Shown piece after piece: positions 8,846-18,700 of a stretch of DNA of 64,000 nt. The DNA is from an uncultured Muribaculaceae bacterium. Lineage in GTDB: Bacteria > Bacteroidota > Bacteroidia > Bacteroidales > Muribaculaceae. The notes beneath the pieces are model-generated. The model did not search any database, was not told where the DNA came from, and was given only the letters and a program-made list of their open reading frames with translations. The translations under genes and the position numbers were made by a program. The DNA lies in NCBI GenBank assembly GCA_934661195.1, contig CAKUJD010000003.1, forward strand, positions 1 to 64,000. Reading direction: 5' to 3'. Each line of letters starts with the position of its first letter. The stretch's first letter is position 1.

Positions 8846-9193
8846 TTACTCGGCAGACTTGGTGAGGATAGGGGTGAGGCCGGTGCGGGCACAGAAGTCG
8901 CTTAGGAGGGTGAGCTCGGCTGTGGCAACGAGGTTGTCGCTGTCGATGATGTCGGTCATCAGTTTGGCCACGGTGATTTTCTGGCTGGGAGTCATCTCGG
9001 CTATCATTTTCACGGCGTAGGCGTATTTTAGGCTGCGGCCAAGCTCGAAGATGTCGTCGTCGATGCCCAGCTGATAGTTGATGAAGTTGAGCCGCACAAG
9101 CTCCTCGTAGGCCACCACGCTGTCGGCGTTGACCATCTCAATTAGCGCGCTCACTATGGCGGCTTTCTGCTCGACTGTGAATTTGTCGTTCAT
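8846..9193 (-). CDS. Small TerB-like helical protein
   Basis: A 115-residue, soluble, all-helical protein (MNDKFTVEQKAAIVSALIEMVNADSVV...ELGRSLKYAYAVKMIAEMTP...KLMTDIIDSDNLVATAELTLLSDFC). The pattern of acidic DS(N/V) positions in paired helices, with E-rich turns, resembles the TerB/DjlA-N fold of tellurite-resistance-type proteins, which can bind metal. Function is not established. An upstream ATG would add 11 residues encoded by the promoter repeat, so the MNDKFTVEQ start was preferred. It is a single gene whose promoter box is inside a dispersed repeat. Confidence 0.65.
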   Translation of the reverse strand: MNDKFTVEQKAAIVSALIEMVNADSVVAYEELVRLNFINYQLGIDDDIFELGRSLKYAYAVKMIAEMTPSQKITVAKLMTDIIDSDNLVATAELTLLSDFCARTGLTPILTKSAE

Positions 9194-9212
9194 TGCTGTT
9201 GTTTTTGATTTA

Positions 9213-9286
9213 CAAAGATAGTGCAAACCGAGCGCAAAGCATCAAGCTTGCTTGATTGTTTTGCCAAGGTGCAGCCTATTTTCTGT
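9213..9286 (-). repeat. Promoter-bearing dispersed repeat, copy 1
   Basis: On the minus strand this gives TATCTTTG (9220-9213) directly joined to the anchor GTGCAAACCGAGCGCAA (9221-9237 on plus), then a CAAGCTTGCTTG hairpin and the block TTGCCAAGGTGCAGCCTATTTT. CTTG 22 bases behind the box can act as -33 element. The box is 20 bases before the start codon of the TerB-like gene. Confidence 0.8.
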
Positions 9287-9310
9287 AAAGATACACATTG
9301 TTCGGGCAAT

Positions 9311-9350
9311 AAAAAAGGTTCGGGGTGGCTATCAACAGTCACCCCGAACC
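9311..9350 (-). terminator. Terminator of the BACON/T9SS protein gene
   Basis: Minus strand: GGTTCGGGGTG pairs with CACCCCGAACC (9350-9317) and is followed by TTTTTT. It is about 75 bases beyond the stop codon. Confidence 0.88.
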
Positions 9351-9423
9351 GGGAATAATAATATGTTAAGAAACTGCTTTAGTTCAAAACAGGGATCATA
9401 ACACTGCTAAGCGCGGTTGTTGT

Positions 9424-11298
9424 TTACTTAACCACCTTAACTGTGTTGTTGCCAAACTGGAGCATGTAAACGCCCTTGGCAAGGTCTTGAGCGTCGAGGA
9501 TGTTGGTGCCCTCGCTCAGGACTGCAGTCTTCACGAGCTTGCCAGCCACGTTGTAGACGTTGAGCTCGCCAGCGTTCTCAGCGCCCTTCACGTTAACGTA
9601 GAGGTTGCCGTTGGCTGCATAAGCCTGAACACCGCTAACTGTAACCTCGTCAACGCCGCTCTGGTCGTTCTGACGAACGATGTAGGTGAGGTGTGCGCCG
9701 GGGAAGCCGAACTTAACATCGGCGCGGCGGCCGCCCTGCTGACCTGCAGGATAAGCGTCGGCCTTTACAGTAGCTGTAACGAGGCCTTCGCTGTCGCCTG
9801 TACCATCAACGTAAGAGATATGCAGCCAGTCGGGGATGTCGCTGCCATCGGCCAGAGTTGTGTTCCAGTCTTCAGAGTTCTTGTAAGAGTAGATTTCCAC
9901 GCTCTTCGAGCCACCAGCTGCGGGGAAGTTAACCTCGCCAGTCTCGTTGCTGTAGTTGTAAACGATGAACGGAGTCTCAACATCGAGCATGATTGACATA
10001 CCAACCTTCATTGCACCAGAAGTGAAGAAGTTGTTCAGACCATAGATAGTGGTGGGAACAGAGCCAGTGGCACGGCCAATGTATGCGAGTTCGCCAAAGC
10101 CCTCATCCTCCTTATCAGAAGTAATTGTGAAGGTGAGAGAGTTAACGGCGGCGTCGTTGTAGCCGGTGATGACAACGAGGATAGGAGAATCGATTTCGGG
10201 AGCGATTTCCATAGGAATGCCCTCAATCTCGGTCTGCAGAGGGAACTCAAGCATTGCGCTCTCGTCGCTGAGGGTAGAAGCATTCAGCGTGCAAGTGCCG
10301 CTTGCAATCAGGTTGTCCTCAAGTTTAGCGCACTCCTCGGTGCCATAGCCCACGAGTGCAGAATCGGCGTATTGCTTTATCTCGTCGAGCTTGTAAACCT
10401 TGGCAGTGAGGGTTACGTTGGCACCACTCTTCAGGGTAACGTTGCCCACGCGGCCATACACCTTATTGAGCACGTAGGGGTGCTCGGGCTTCTCAAATGC
10501 AGCGGCAACGAGGTTGAAGGGGTTCACATTGCCCGACTTGTCGGTGTACTCGTTGCGGCCAAACCAGCAGCCGTCATTGCTGCCATCGGGAGCCTTGCAA
10601 CCAGTGTAGTATGTCCAGCCATACTTGCTTGTGCCGCGACGGTCGCTGCTGCCTGCATAGTGCGACATAGCCAGCAGAGGAGCGTCAAGGCTGCTGAATG
10701 CCTCGGTGTTGACAGGCATCGAAAGAACCTCGGACTGAGCCTCGTTGGTGGCAACACCTGTAGTGGTGTTCATCTTGTAGCCCTTGATGGTGTAAGTGTC
10801 AGACACAGCACCAGCCTTAGCAGTGAGCATGGGCACTGAGTCAACCTCGTAGTTGTATGTAACCTTGATGTCTTTCGACGAAGCTGTGTACCACTGACGG
10901 GCCTTAGCCTGACGGTCGTAGAGCTGCACCTGCCAGTTGTAGGTGAGGTCAGCGTTTGAAGTCGACATGTTGGTGAACGTATTCTCCATGAAGGGGTGAG
11001 TCTGGAGGAACGGCATGATGTAGCCATTGAAGCTCTTGTTCATCTGGAAGTAGAACGCGCCAGCAGGACGGCGGTAGAAAGCGTTAACCTGGGCGGCAGC
11101 CTTCTTAGCCTTCTGGGCTGAAGCCTTGCGCTGGGCGGGAGTAGCCATCTCGGCAACCTCATGACCTACGGGGAGATTTCTCAGATTCTGTGCAGCGGGA
11201 GCGACATAGTTGGTCACTGCCTTCTCGCTGATGCGCTGTGCGCTTGCACCAGAAGCGACAGTGGCAACAGCAGCTGCGATGAGTAAACTTTTGTTCAT
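9424..11298 (-). CDS. Secreted protein with BACON-like domain and T9SS type A sorting tail
   Basis: A 624-residue protein with signal peptide (MNKSLLIAAAVATVASGASAQ), a long beta-rich N-terminal region without a family I recognise, a BACON-like Ig domain at about 455-545 (VNFPAAGGSKSVEIYS, IPDWLHIS, FPGAHLTYIVRQND) and a Por-type C-terminal domain at about 552-624 (VQAYAANGNLYVNVKGAENAGELNVYNVAGKLV, GVYMLQFGNNTVKVVK). Such tails direct export by the type IX system and cell-surface attachment. It is the last of five minus-strand genes after SusC/SusD, so it is probably a surface partner of that uptake complex. A longer frame (33 more residues) lacks a signal peptide and was rejected. No catalytic motif is visible. 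Confidence 0.85.
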   Translation of the reverse strand: MNKSLLIAAAVATVASGASAQRISEKAVTNYVAPAAQNLRNLPVGHEVAEMATPAQRKASAQKAKKAAAQVNAFYRRPAGAFYFQMNKSFNGYIMPFLQTHPFMENTFTNMSTSNADLTYNWQVQLYDRQAKARQWYTASSKDIKVTYNYEVDSVPMLTAKAGAVSDTYTIKGYKMNTTTGVATNEAQSEVLSMPVNTEAFSSLDAPLLAMSHYAGSSDRRGTSKYGWTYYTGCKAPDGSNDGCWFGRNEYTDKSGNVNPFNLVAAAFEKPEHPYVLNKVYGRVGNVTLKSGANVTLTAKVYKLDEIKQYADSALVGYGTEECAKLEDNLIASGTCTLNASTLSDESAMLEFPLQTEIEGIPMEIAPEIDSPILVVITGYNDAAVNSLTFTITSDKEDEGFGELAYIGRATGSVPTTIYGLNNFFTSGAMKVGMSIMLDVETPFIVYNYSNETGEVNFPAAGGSKSVEIYSYKNSEDWNTTLADGSDIPDWLHISYVDGTGDSEGLVTATVKADAYPAGQQGGRRADVKFGFPGAHLTYIVRQNDQSGVDEVTVSGVQAYAANGNLYVNVKGAENAGELNVYNVAGKLVKTAVLSEGTNILDAQDLAKGVYMLQFGNNTVKVVK

Positions 11299-11375
11299 AA
11301 TTAATACTTTTTTTTGAAAGTTAAACTGTATTCTTATAAAAACTTGATTGCAGATAAAAAACATCGGGCAGCACT

Positions 11376-11394
11376 GGCGGCAAGCCCTGCCGCC
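11376..11394 (-). terminator. Weak intercistronic hairpin
   Basis: GGCGGCA pairs with TGCCGCC between the DUF4302 gene and the T9SS protein gene. The T-run comes about 15 bases later, so it may only attenuate or stabilise RNA rather than end transcription. Confidence 0.35.
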
Positions 11395-11418
11395 CAATGT
11401 GTGTAATATTAAAATTGC

Positions 11419-12774
11419 TTAGAGTCCGATTGTAACGTAGTCGGCATCGCTTGCAGCGCTTGCGGCCTTAATCACTGTTGGCGACAGTGCTGAGGCCGAT
11501 GACAGAGTGAACGTGTCGGCAGCCAGGGCATCGAGGAGTTCCTTGATGGCAGGGAAAGTCTCAAGATAGGTGGCTGCACGGTCGACGCTGGTGACAGTGA
11601 GATCGGTAAACTTGAGTGTGCCATCGGCCCCGATTACGGGAGTGACCTTGAACAGCGGCTTTGGCGTAGCAGTGTAAGAACCTGACTTCACCTTCAACGC
11701 AACCTCAAATACATAGGCACTTTCACCGCCCAGGCGCTTGTCGTCGTAGTAAAAACGGATACCACCCAAAGAGTAAGACTTCTTCTGAGATATTTCAGTC
11801 TTAAGCTTATCGAACAGCTGCTGATAACGTCCGCCAAAAGCCTTAGTGTCGAAGTTCCAAGAAAGCGACTTGTGAGTCACAACACCTGCAAGGGGTCCGG
11901 CCGAAATCACGCTTGTGCCATCGTCAGAGCAAAGCAGTGAGCCATCGTCCTGGCGCACAAAGCGCTGGATGTTGTGGCCAGCCACCTTGAGCGAGCTAAG
12001 GAATGCGAGACCTTCGTGCGACACGATGCAGTTGGCAGTCTCAGTGGTCACAATTGAGTCAGAGCCTTCAGGGAAGTAGCTGATGATGCCGTCAGAGCCA
12101 CCGTTAATCACATAACGCGTGCCATCGGCCAGGGTCATGTAGATGCGTGGGATCTTGGGGCTGAACAGGTTGTTTTTGAGTTCCTTAACCTCGTTGAGGT
12201 ATGCCTCGTCGTTGACATCTGAAGCAACTCGTGTCATAATCATCTTAAGGCCATGCTTCTTACCTTCCAAATAAATGGTGTCGCCAGAATATTTCATAAG
12301 GTCGAACTCGTAGTCGCCCTCATGTCCGCGGCCACCCTCATTGCCGTCGGTAGTAGGAATGTCGGCAGGGTCAGCAAAGATGTGGAACACTTTGTTGAAG
12401 GTGTTGAGCGACAGCACAGGGCCGTTGTCGGTGTTGATTTCCCACAGCGAATTGTCGGTGCCATACACATCACCTGAGGGGTTGCCAGTCTGGGCAACGC
12501 CAATCCACTGGTTGTAGCCACTGATTTGCACCGTGCCGTTTTTGTTGAATGTGAACAGATAGTCGTAACCCTCCTCACTCTCGTTGGCAAAATACTGGAG
12601 TTCCCATTTGCCGCCCTTGTCGGTGAGGATGTCGGTGTAATCCTTCTTTATCTGCTCGAGGCGCTCGCTGGCGCTCTTGTCAAAGATGTCGTCCTCGTCG
12701 TTTTTGAAGCAGGAGGTGAGCGACACGCTGAGCGCGAGCAGCAAGGCCAATGATATGTTGAATTTCATTTTCAT
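11419..12774 (-). CDS. DUF4302 family lipoprotein
   Basis: About 451 residues with a lipoprotein signal peptide (MKMKFNISLALLLALSVSLTSC) and an acidic stretch (FKNDEDD) after the cysteine, a common surface-export signal in Bacteroidetes lipoproteins. The opening RLEQIKKDYTDILTDKGGKWELQYFAN and the later GYDYLFTFNKNGTV match the DUF4302 pattern I know from SusCD-linked lipoproteins. The family has no assigned activity. It follows the zinc lipoprotein gene by about 25 bases and very likely forms part of the same operon. Starts at 12783, 12774 and 12768 are all possible. Confidence 0.82.
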   Translation of the reverse strand: MKMKFNISLALLLALSVSLTSCFKNDEDDIFDKSASERLEQIKKDYTDILTDKGGKWELQYFANESEEGYDYLFTFNKNGTVQISGYNQWIGVAQTGNPSGDVYGTDNSLWEINTDNGPVLSLNTFNKVFHIFADPADIPTTDGNEGGRGHEGDYEFDLMKYSGDTIYLEGKKHGLKMIMTRVASDVNDEAYLNEVKELKNNLFSPKIPRIYMTLADGTRYVINGGSDGIISYFPEGSDSIVTTETANCIVSHEGLAFLSSLKVAGHNIQRFVRQDDGSLLCSDDGTSVISAGPLAGVVTHKSLSWNFDTKAFGGRYQQLFDKLKTEISQKKSYSLGGIRFYYDDKRLGGESAYVFEVALKVKSGSYTATPKPLFKVTPVIGADGTLKFTDLTVTSVDRAATYLETFPAIKELLDALAADTFTLSSASALSPTVIKAASAASDADYVTIGL

Positions 12775-12799
12775 CTTAAGCATTCAATTTATGTTTGAT

Positions 12800-13942
12800 T
12801 TATTTCACTTCGTCAATCTCTTTGCGCAGGGCTTTGAGGTCGACATTCTTCATGCGCTCTTGCACTTCGGCGCGCACGGCGTCGAGGTCAACGCCAAATG
12901 TGTCGCGCAGCCAGTTGCGCAGAATCGACACTTTCTGGTTGATGGCAGCCACGCCGTCGATGCCGTCGTTGTCTTCCACATCATAAACCTTGATGCGGTT
13001 GCCCTGAGGGTCAGTCTCCATCTTATAGTACTTCTGCACTGTGCCAGTAGAGTCCTCCTCGGTGAAAACGTCGCGCTCATTGCAATACTGCATCTTGCCC
13101 TCCATGTCGTTGTAGGGATAGTAGTAGTAGCAGTAGTAGGTGGCTTCCTGCGCGCCATCCACCTTGTTGGAAGCCCATCCGCGGCCAGCCAACTCGAGCA
13201 GGCGCGCCCACTCGGCATCGGTCATGGTGATGTAGTTGGCCACAGTCTCGGCCACATCCTCGCGGAACGCCGAGCTTGCATAGGGAGTGGTGAAGCCAAG
13301 CGAGGCCACCACGCCGGCGTTGCGGTCCTGCCAATTCTGGCCGTCGTACTTGCCCACGCTGATGGTGTTGAACTCAGTTGGGTAGCTCTTGGCCTGGTGC
13401 AGGATGTGGGTGAACTCGTGGTGCATGGTCTGCAGATACTGATTGTTGAGCGCAGCCACATCGCTTGCGTCAAGGCTGTTGACCTTGAAGAGCGAAATCT
13501 TCACACCGCCTTCGGCCAGACCCACAGTTTCGTTGTGGCTCTGGGGGTTGATGGCTGCCGAGCCAACGAAGGCAAGGATGCGCGGGCAATACTGCTTAAG
13601 GAACTCGGGGCTAACCACCTTGGCGTAAACGTCGAACCACAGATACTTGGCCAGCACTGCCAGGTCTTCGCTCTGGCTGAGGGTGGCGGGCACCAGGTTG
13701 TAGTTCATGTTGGTGCTGATGTCCTTGAGCTTATACTGCACCTCCACGTTGTAGGGGGTGAGGAAGTTCTGCTCAAGCCACTTGTCGAACTTATAGGTCA
13801 CCTGGGTGCTGTCGACAGTGGTGTCGGGATCCGGGAAAATGGTGGGTGTGAAGTCGTCGTCGCTGCACGATGCCAGCGGCAGCAGGGCCGAGGCGGCAAA
13901 CAGCAGCGGGGCGATGTATTTTGTTTTTATTGTCTTCTTCAT
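12800..13942 (-). CDS. SusCD-associated zinc-metallohydrolase lipoprotein (HExxH)
   Basis: About 380 residues: lipoprotein signal MKKTIKTKYIAPLLFAASAL with lipobox LASC, then SDDDF. The zincin motif HEFTH is at about 175-179 (QTMHHEFTHILHQ). A downstream stretch, EDVAETVANYITM, is a likely source of a third ligand, as in other HExxH families. The overall pattern fits the Bacteroidetes family named substrate import-associated zinc metallohydrolase lipoprotein (TIGR04549), found next to SusC/SusD. Predicted to act at the cell surface, hydrolysing peptide or another substrate before uptake. It lies 22 bases after susD. Confidence 0.85.
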   Translation of the reverse strand: MKKTIKTKYIAPLLFAASALLPLASCSDDDFTPTIFPDPDTTVDSTQVTYKFDKWLEQNFLTPYNVEVQYKLKDISTNMNYNLVPATLSQSEDLAVLAKYLWFDVYAKVVSPEFLKQYCPRILAFVGSAAINPQSHNETVGLAEGGVKISLFKVNSLDASDVAALNNQYLQTMHHEFTHILHQAKSYPTEFNTISVGKYDGQNWQDRNAGVVASLGFTTPYASSAFREDVAETVANYITMTDAEWARLLELAGRGWASNKVDGAQEATYYCYYYYPYNDMEGKMQYCNERDVFTEEDSTGTVQKYYKMETDPQGNRIKVYDVEDNDGIDGVAAINQKVSILRNWLRDTFGVDLDAVRAEVQERMKNVDLKALRKEIDEVK

Positions 13943-13964
13943 CTGGATAATCTGCAATTAAATA

Positions 13965-15704
13965 TTACTTATTGAAGAGTGAAACCAAATCAAACCTCAG
14001 GCAGACCTTGTTGGGGTCGCTCTTCGAGGGCGTCTTGGGGGCTTCATAGCGCGGGTTGGGCGTGAAGCCGGTAGAGAGCACCTCGGTAGGAATCTGAATT
14101 GCGTAGCGCGAGTCGAGCGACTGCAGAGTTGAGTTGCCCTGGGTGCCGATGTTGTGAGTGATCGACAGGCCCATGCGCTTGATGTCGAACCAGCGCATAC
14201 CGTTGTGCACATTCTGGATGCGGCGGTAGTGGAGCACACATTGCAGATAAGGCTCGATATCGGCAGTCACGTGATATTTCTCGCTGGGGCAAACCTCATC
14301 GACGTGTATATCCTTGATGATGCCATAGCCGGGATCATTCTCGCGGTCGTAGAAGTTGGTGATGAGCTGTGCCGTGAGGGGCACCATGCTCGACGAGCCC
14401 TTGTCGGTGTTGTCCTGACGGGCATCGTCCCAAATCTTGAGGTCGGCCACGCAGCCGTCGATGTCACCCATGAAGAGTTTGGCCTCGGCACGGCAGAGAA
14501 GAGTCTCCTCGGCGGTGAACTCGGCGCGCACGTTGTGGGTGTAGCCGATGCCCGACACCTTGTCGGTGTACTCAAACTGCTCGCCGGCGTTGCCTGCGAA
14601 GTATGCGCCGTATTCTGCGCCGCCACTTGAGCCGAGCACATTGCGGAAGCATGAGTTCATGGCAAATGTTTCCTTGGTGCTCGAACTGGTGAACTTATTG
14701 TTCTTCCAACTGGGGCCGGGGCCCTGAATGGTGGCACGCTTGGCGTCGCGGTTGCAGGTGTAGCGATAGTTGCTGCTGAGGCGGCGGGGCCACTGCGAGT
14801 AGGTGGCGAGGAGCAGGAAGTTGTTGGGACGCGCAATGCGGGTGTTGTAGAGCGAGATGTCCTTGATGTAGTAGAAACTGGTCTGCGACCAGATGTTGCT
14901 CATAAGCTTTGCGGGATCCTGGCCAGAGAAGGCCGAGTCGGCGTAAGCCACCACCTGGGGATAGTCGCGCTTGAACAGATAGAAGCGCGCTGCAAAGGCG
15001 TAGGCAGCCTGCTTGTTGAAGTGATACTTGGGCACCTCGTAGATGCCGTCGTTGATGAGGGGCAGACCAGCCTTGAGGTCGCGCTCAATGCTGTCGTAGT
15101 CCTGCTTAACGGTGCCGCGCTCATACTTCACATTCAGTTTGGTCTCGGGCTTGGTGATGTAGGGGATGCCCAACTCATTCTGGCTGAGCTCATCGCCGCG
15201 GTAGGGCATGCAGAAGATGTTGGTGAGCACGAAGTGGTGGTAGGCGCGGCTCACAAGAGCCTCGCCGCGCACTGCGCGCAGCTTGGCGGCGTCGTCGGTG
15301 CTCAGGCCGCCTTGTGCCTCGATGCGGTCGGCAGCCTCAAGCACGGCATTGCACGAAGCAATGGCGGCGTAGCAGCCGTTCCACTGAGCCGAGGGGGAGT
15401 TGGCGTCGGTCGACGACTTCACATCTTCCCAGGCAAAGAGCTCGTTGTCCATCACGTCGTAGGGTGCCAGATTGTAGCGCACACCCTTGTCCGACGGAGA
15501 GTTGTTGTCAATCACATTGTCGCTTGAAAGTTCGCACACCGTAGAATAGTCGTACTGGTCGTAACCGTCGACCATCAGCTCGCGGAGCTGCTCCACGTCT
15601 TGAAGCTCGACGCGGGTGTCGGGCGCCTTGTCGAGGAAGTCGTTGCACGAAGTCATCGACGTGAGCGCCAAAGCGGCAGTTAATGCTATATAATTAAATT
15701 TCAT
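13965..15704 (-). CDS. SusD/RagB-family nutrient-binding outer-membrane lipoprotein
   Basis: 579 residues with lipoprotein signal MKFNYIALTAALALTSMTSC (lipid on C20) followed by NDFLDKAPDTRVEL, the standard SusD opening. Helix-rich TPR-like middle (ASCNAVLEAADRI, LRAVRGEALVSRAYHHFVLTNIFC, YAFAARFYLFKRDY) and a C-terminal RRIQNVHNGMRWFDIKRMGL segment typical of the family. SusD proteins form the lid over the SusC channel and bind the substrate. The neighbouring metallopeptidase and the lack of any glycoside hydrolase suggest a peptide or protein ligand, as with RagB. Confidence 0.95.
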   Translation of the reverse strand: MKFNYIALTAALALTSMTSCNDFLDKAPDTRVELQDVEQLRELMVDGYDQYDYSTVCELSSDNVIDNNSPSDKGVRYNLAPYDVMDNELFAWEDVKSSTDANSPSAQWNGCYAAIASCNAVLEAADRIEAQGGLSTDDAAKLRAVRGEALVSRAYHHFVLTNIFCMPYRGDELSQNELGIPYITKPETKLNVKYERGTVKQDYDSIERDLKAGLPLINDGIYEVPKYHFNKQAAYAFAARFYLFKRDYPQVVAYADSAFSGQDPAKLMSNIWSQTSFYYIKDISLYNTRIARPNNFLLLATYSQWPRRLSSNYRYTCNRDAKRATIQGPGPSWKNNKFTSSSTKETFAMNSCFRNVLGSSGGAEYGAYFAGNAGEQFEYTDKVSGIGYTHNVRAEFTAEETLLCRAEAKLFMGDIDGCVADLKIWDDARQDNTDKGSSSMVPLTAQLITNFYDRENDPGYGIIKDIHVDEVCPSEKYHVTADIEPYLQCVLHYRRIQNVHNGMRWFDIKRMGLSITHNIGTQGNSTLQSLDSRYAIQIPTEVLSTGFTPNPRYEAPKTPSKSDPNKVCLRFDLVSLFNK

Positions 15705-15739
15705 TGTTTCTTAAACCGTTTAGATTTACAGTGTATTGA

Positions 15740-18700
15740 TTAAAGTCCAAATCTCAGAGTGAAGGTGAACTGCTTCGGGTTAGGCGAAGCCACACCGCCA
15801 CTGTTGAAGAACTCAGGATCCTGTCCGTTGAGCTTCTTGTCGGCGTAGAGCAGGCAGAGGTTGGTGGTGGCCAGCTTGACTGATGCGCTGGTGAGCTTGA
15901 GCGCGTGGAGGATTACGGCCGGAATGTCGTAGGTAACCGACACCTCTTTGAGGCGGATGAAGTCGCCATTGGCCACGCGGGCAGTACTGTAGTTATATGC
16001 GCTGTAGGCGCGTGAGAGCTGACGGTCGGCGTAGTACTGACGGCGCGATGCGATTACAGGGACGTCGGTGTAAGCCTCGTCGCCAGGCATCACCCAACGG
16101 TTTTTGAACTCCTTGGGCATTGCGGTGAGGTCGCTGTAGGCGGCTGCGAATGTCGGGGTGAGGCGCACCTTGTTGCCAAAGGCATAGGTGAGGAACACGT
16201 TGAGGTGGAAACCGCGCCAAGTGACGTTGTTGCCAAAGCCGCCGGTGTAGGGAGCGTCAACCGGGCCCTCATACTTGAGGTAGCCTGTGTTTTCCCAATC
16301 CTGGAAGTTGATGTCGGTGGTCACGACCTCGCCTGTGGGGCTGAGGAACTGCGGAATACCGTGGCTGTTGAGGCCAACGAAGGGGATTGAGAAGATGGCG
16401 CGCTGAGGATAGCCTTCCTTGGCGAAACCAGAGCTTTGCACGAGGTTCATCACCGTGGAGCGCGATTGCAGCTTGGTGATGGTGTTCTTTGCATACGAGA
16501 ATGTGAAGTCGGTGGTCCAAGTCACGCCATTGCGCTCGTGAGAGTCGTTGGTGATGTTGCGCGACGAGATGGTGAACTCAACACCGTGGGCCGACATCTC
16601 GGCAACGTTACCAAACTTGGTAGAGAAGCCGCCGACACCAGAGTTATACATACGGCCGATGAGGTCGAAGTTGTTACGCTTGTACCAGTCGAACACAAGG
16701 TTCAGACGGTTGCCGAAGAAACCGAGGTCAACACCGAGGTCAAGCTCGTGCTTCTTCTCATAGGTAAGGTCGCTGTTGGCCAGGGCCGAAATGGCGAGGC
16801 CAAGCTCCTGAGCATCGCTCTCCTGGCGCCAGGGGCGGCTGGGATAGTAGAGGGCCTCGGCGTTGGCATAGCTCGACGGGCCGCTCTCGGCTGTAAGCGA
16901 GTAGCTGGCACGCAGCTTGGCGTAGCTGAGATATTTGTTGCCGCTCCACTTCTTGAACCAAGGCTCCTCGTAGATGTTCCAGCCGGCCGACACGTTCCAT
17001 GTGGGCAGCCAACGGCTCTGACGGGTCTTGCCCATCTTGTTTGAGCCCTCGTAGCGGAGAGTACCCACCAGCATATAGCGGCCCATGAAGCTGTAGGTGC
17101 CTGTGCCGAAGTATGCGAGGTTGCGGGTGTTGCCAAACTGATCGCTGAAGTAAGAGCCGTTCTCCTCCTGCATCTGCTTGAAGAGCTCGTGGCGGGTGAA
17201 GGGCAGACGGCCGTTGTTGTAAACGATGCCCCAGCCCTGGAAGGCCTCCTGGTGGCGCTGCACCTTGCTGGCTTCCATACCGCCGAGCACGTTGATGGTG
17301 TGCTTGCCGCCGAGCACAGTGTTGTACTGTGCTGTGCCGCGGAAGTCATACTGAGCCACCGAATACTGAGTGAAGTAGAGGATACCGCCCTTGGGCAGCA
17401 CCGAGATAGGCAGCGAGTTGGCGTCGTCGGGGTCGGTGTAGAGGTAGGTGTTGCTTGAGCGAATCAAGGCGTCCTCGGGATCGATGCCGGCGCGGTAGGC
17501 CAGAGCCTGGTTGCTGTTGTCCTTCACATAGTGGTTCTGGTCGCTGCTGCTGTAGCGGTAAGAACCAAGGAGGTTGATGTCAAGACCCTTGATGGGGGTG
17601 ATGTTGAGTTCGCCCTGGAACTTGAGGTCTTGCACATTGATGTCGATGTAGTTTTCCTGCAACTCGTCGAAAATATTGAAGTTGCTGTAGTTGCGCTTGT
17701 ACACTGTGTTGGGGTCGAGTGTGCGCGAAGTGTTCATTGCATAGCTGAAGGGGTTGATGTCGAACGAACGCTTAACCTCGCCGTTCACGGCATCAATGTC
17801 TTGGCTCAGAGTGCCTGGAGCCTTCTGCTTGCGGTAGCTGTCGCTGGTGAGGATCTTCACCTTGATTTTGTCGGTGAGGCGGTATTGGGCGTTGGCGTTG
17901 AATGTGTAGCGTTCAACGCGGCTCGACTTGTACCAGCCCGGATCGTTCATAAGCGACATAGAAGTGTAGAAGTTGCCACGGTCGGTACCACCCGAGATGC
18001 TCACTGCGTGGTTCTGCATCACGTTGTTGTTAAACAGGAGGTCGAACCAGTTGGTGTTGCGGAACTCAGCCTCGCGCAGATAGGCGTTTTTGGCTGCGGT
18101 GGTGTTGGGCATGCCGAAGCTGCCGTTCTCGTAGCTGTTGATGAGGCCATACATGTGGCCGTAGATACCAGTGTTGGAAGCCTTGGCCAGCGATGAGAAC
18201 TCGAGCCAGCCTTTCTGCTCCATTTCCTTATATATACCCATCTGCTCCTGCGAGTTGCAGATGTTGTATTCGTTGTAGCTGGGCTTCAGGCGGTAGGTGA
18301 ACTCGCCCGTGTAGTTGATGGAAGTGTGACCCGCCTTACCGCTCTTGGTGGTAACGACAATCACACCGGCCATGGCCTTGGCACCATATATAGATGTGGC
18401 CGAGCCGTCCTTAAGCACCTGGAAACTCTCGATGTCGTCGGCATTGAGGCCGGCGATGGCCGAAGAAATCAGTGTGACAGCGTCGCCCGACGAGAGGTCG
18501 TCGGCGCTGACATCGACTGCATCTTCAAGCACCACGCCATCGACCACCCACAGGGGCTTAGATGTGCCATAGATAGAAGTGGCGCCGCGCACGCGGATCT
18601 TGGGCGCGGTACCGAAAGTACCGGTCACGTTCTGCACCTGCACACCGGCCACCTTGCCTTCGAGGCCGCGGCTGATGTCGGCCACACCCGAGAGTTTGGC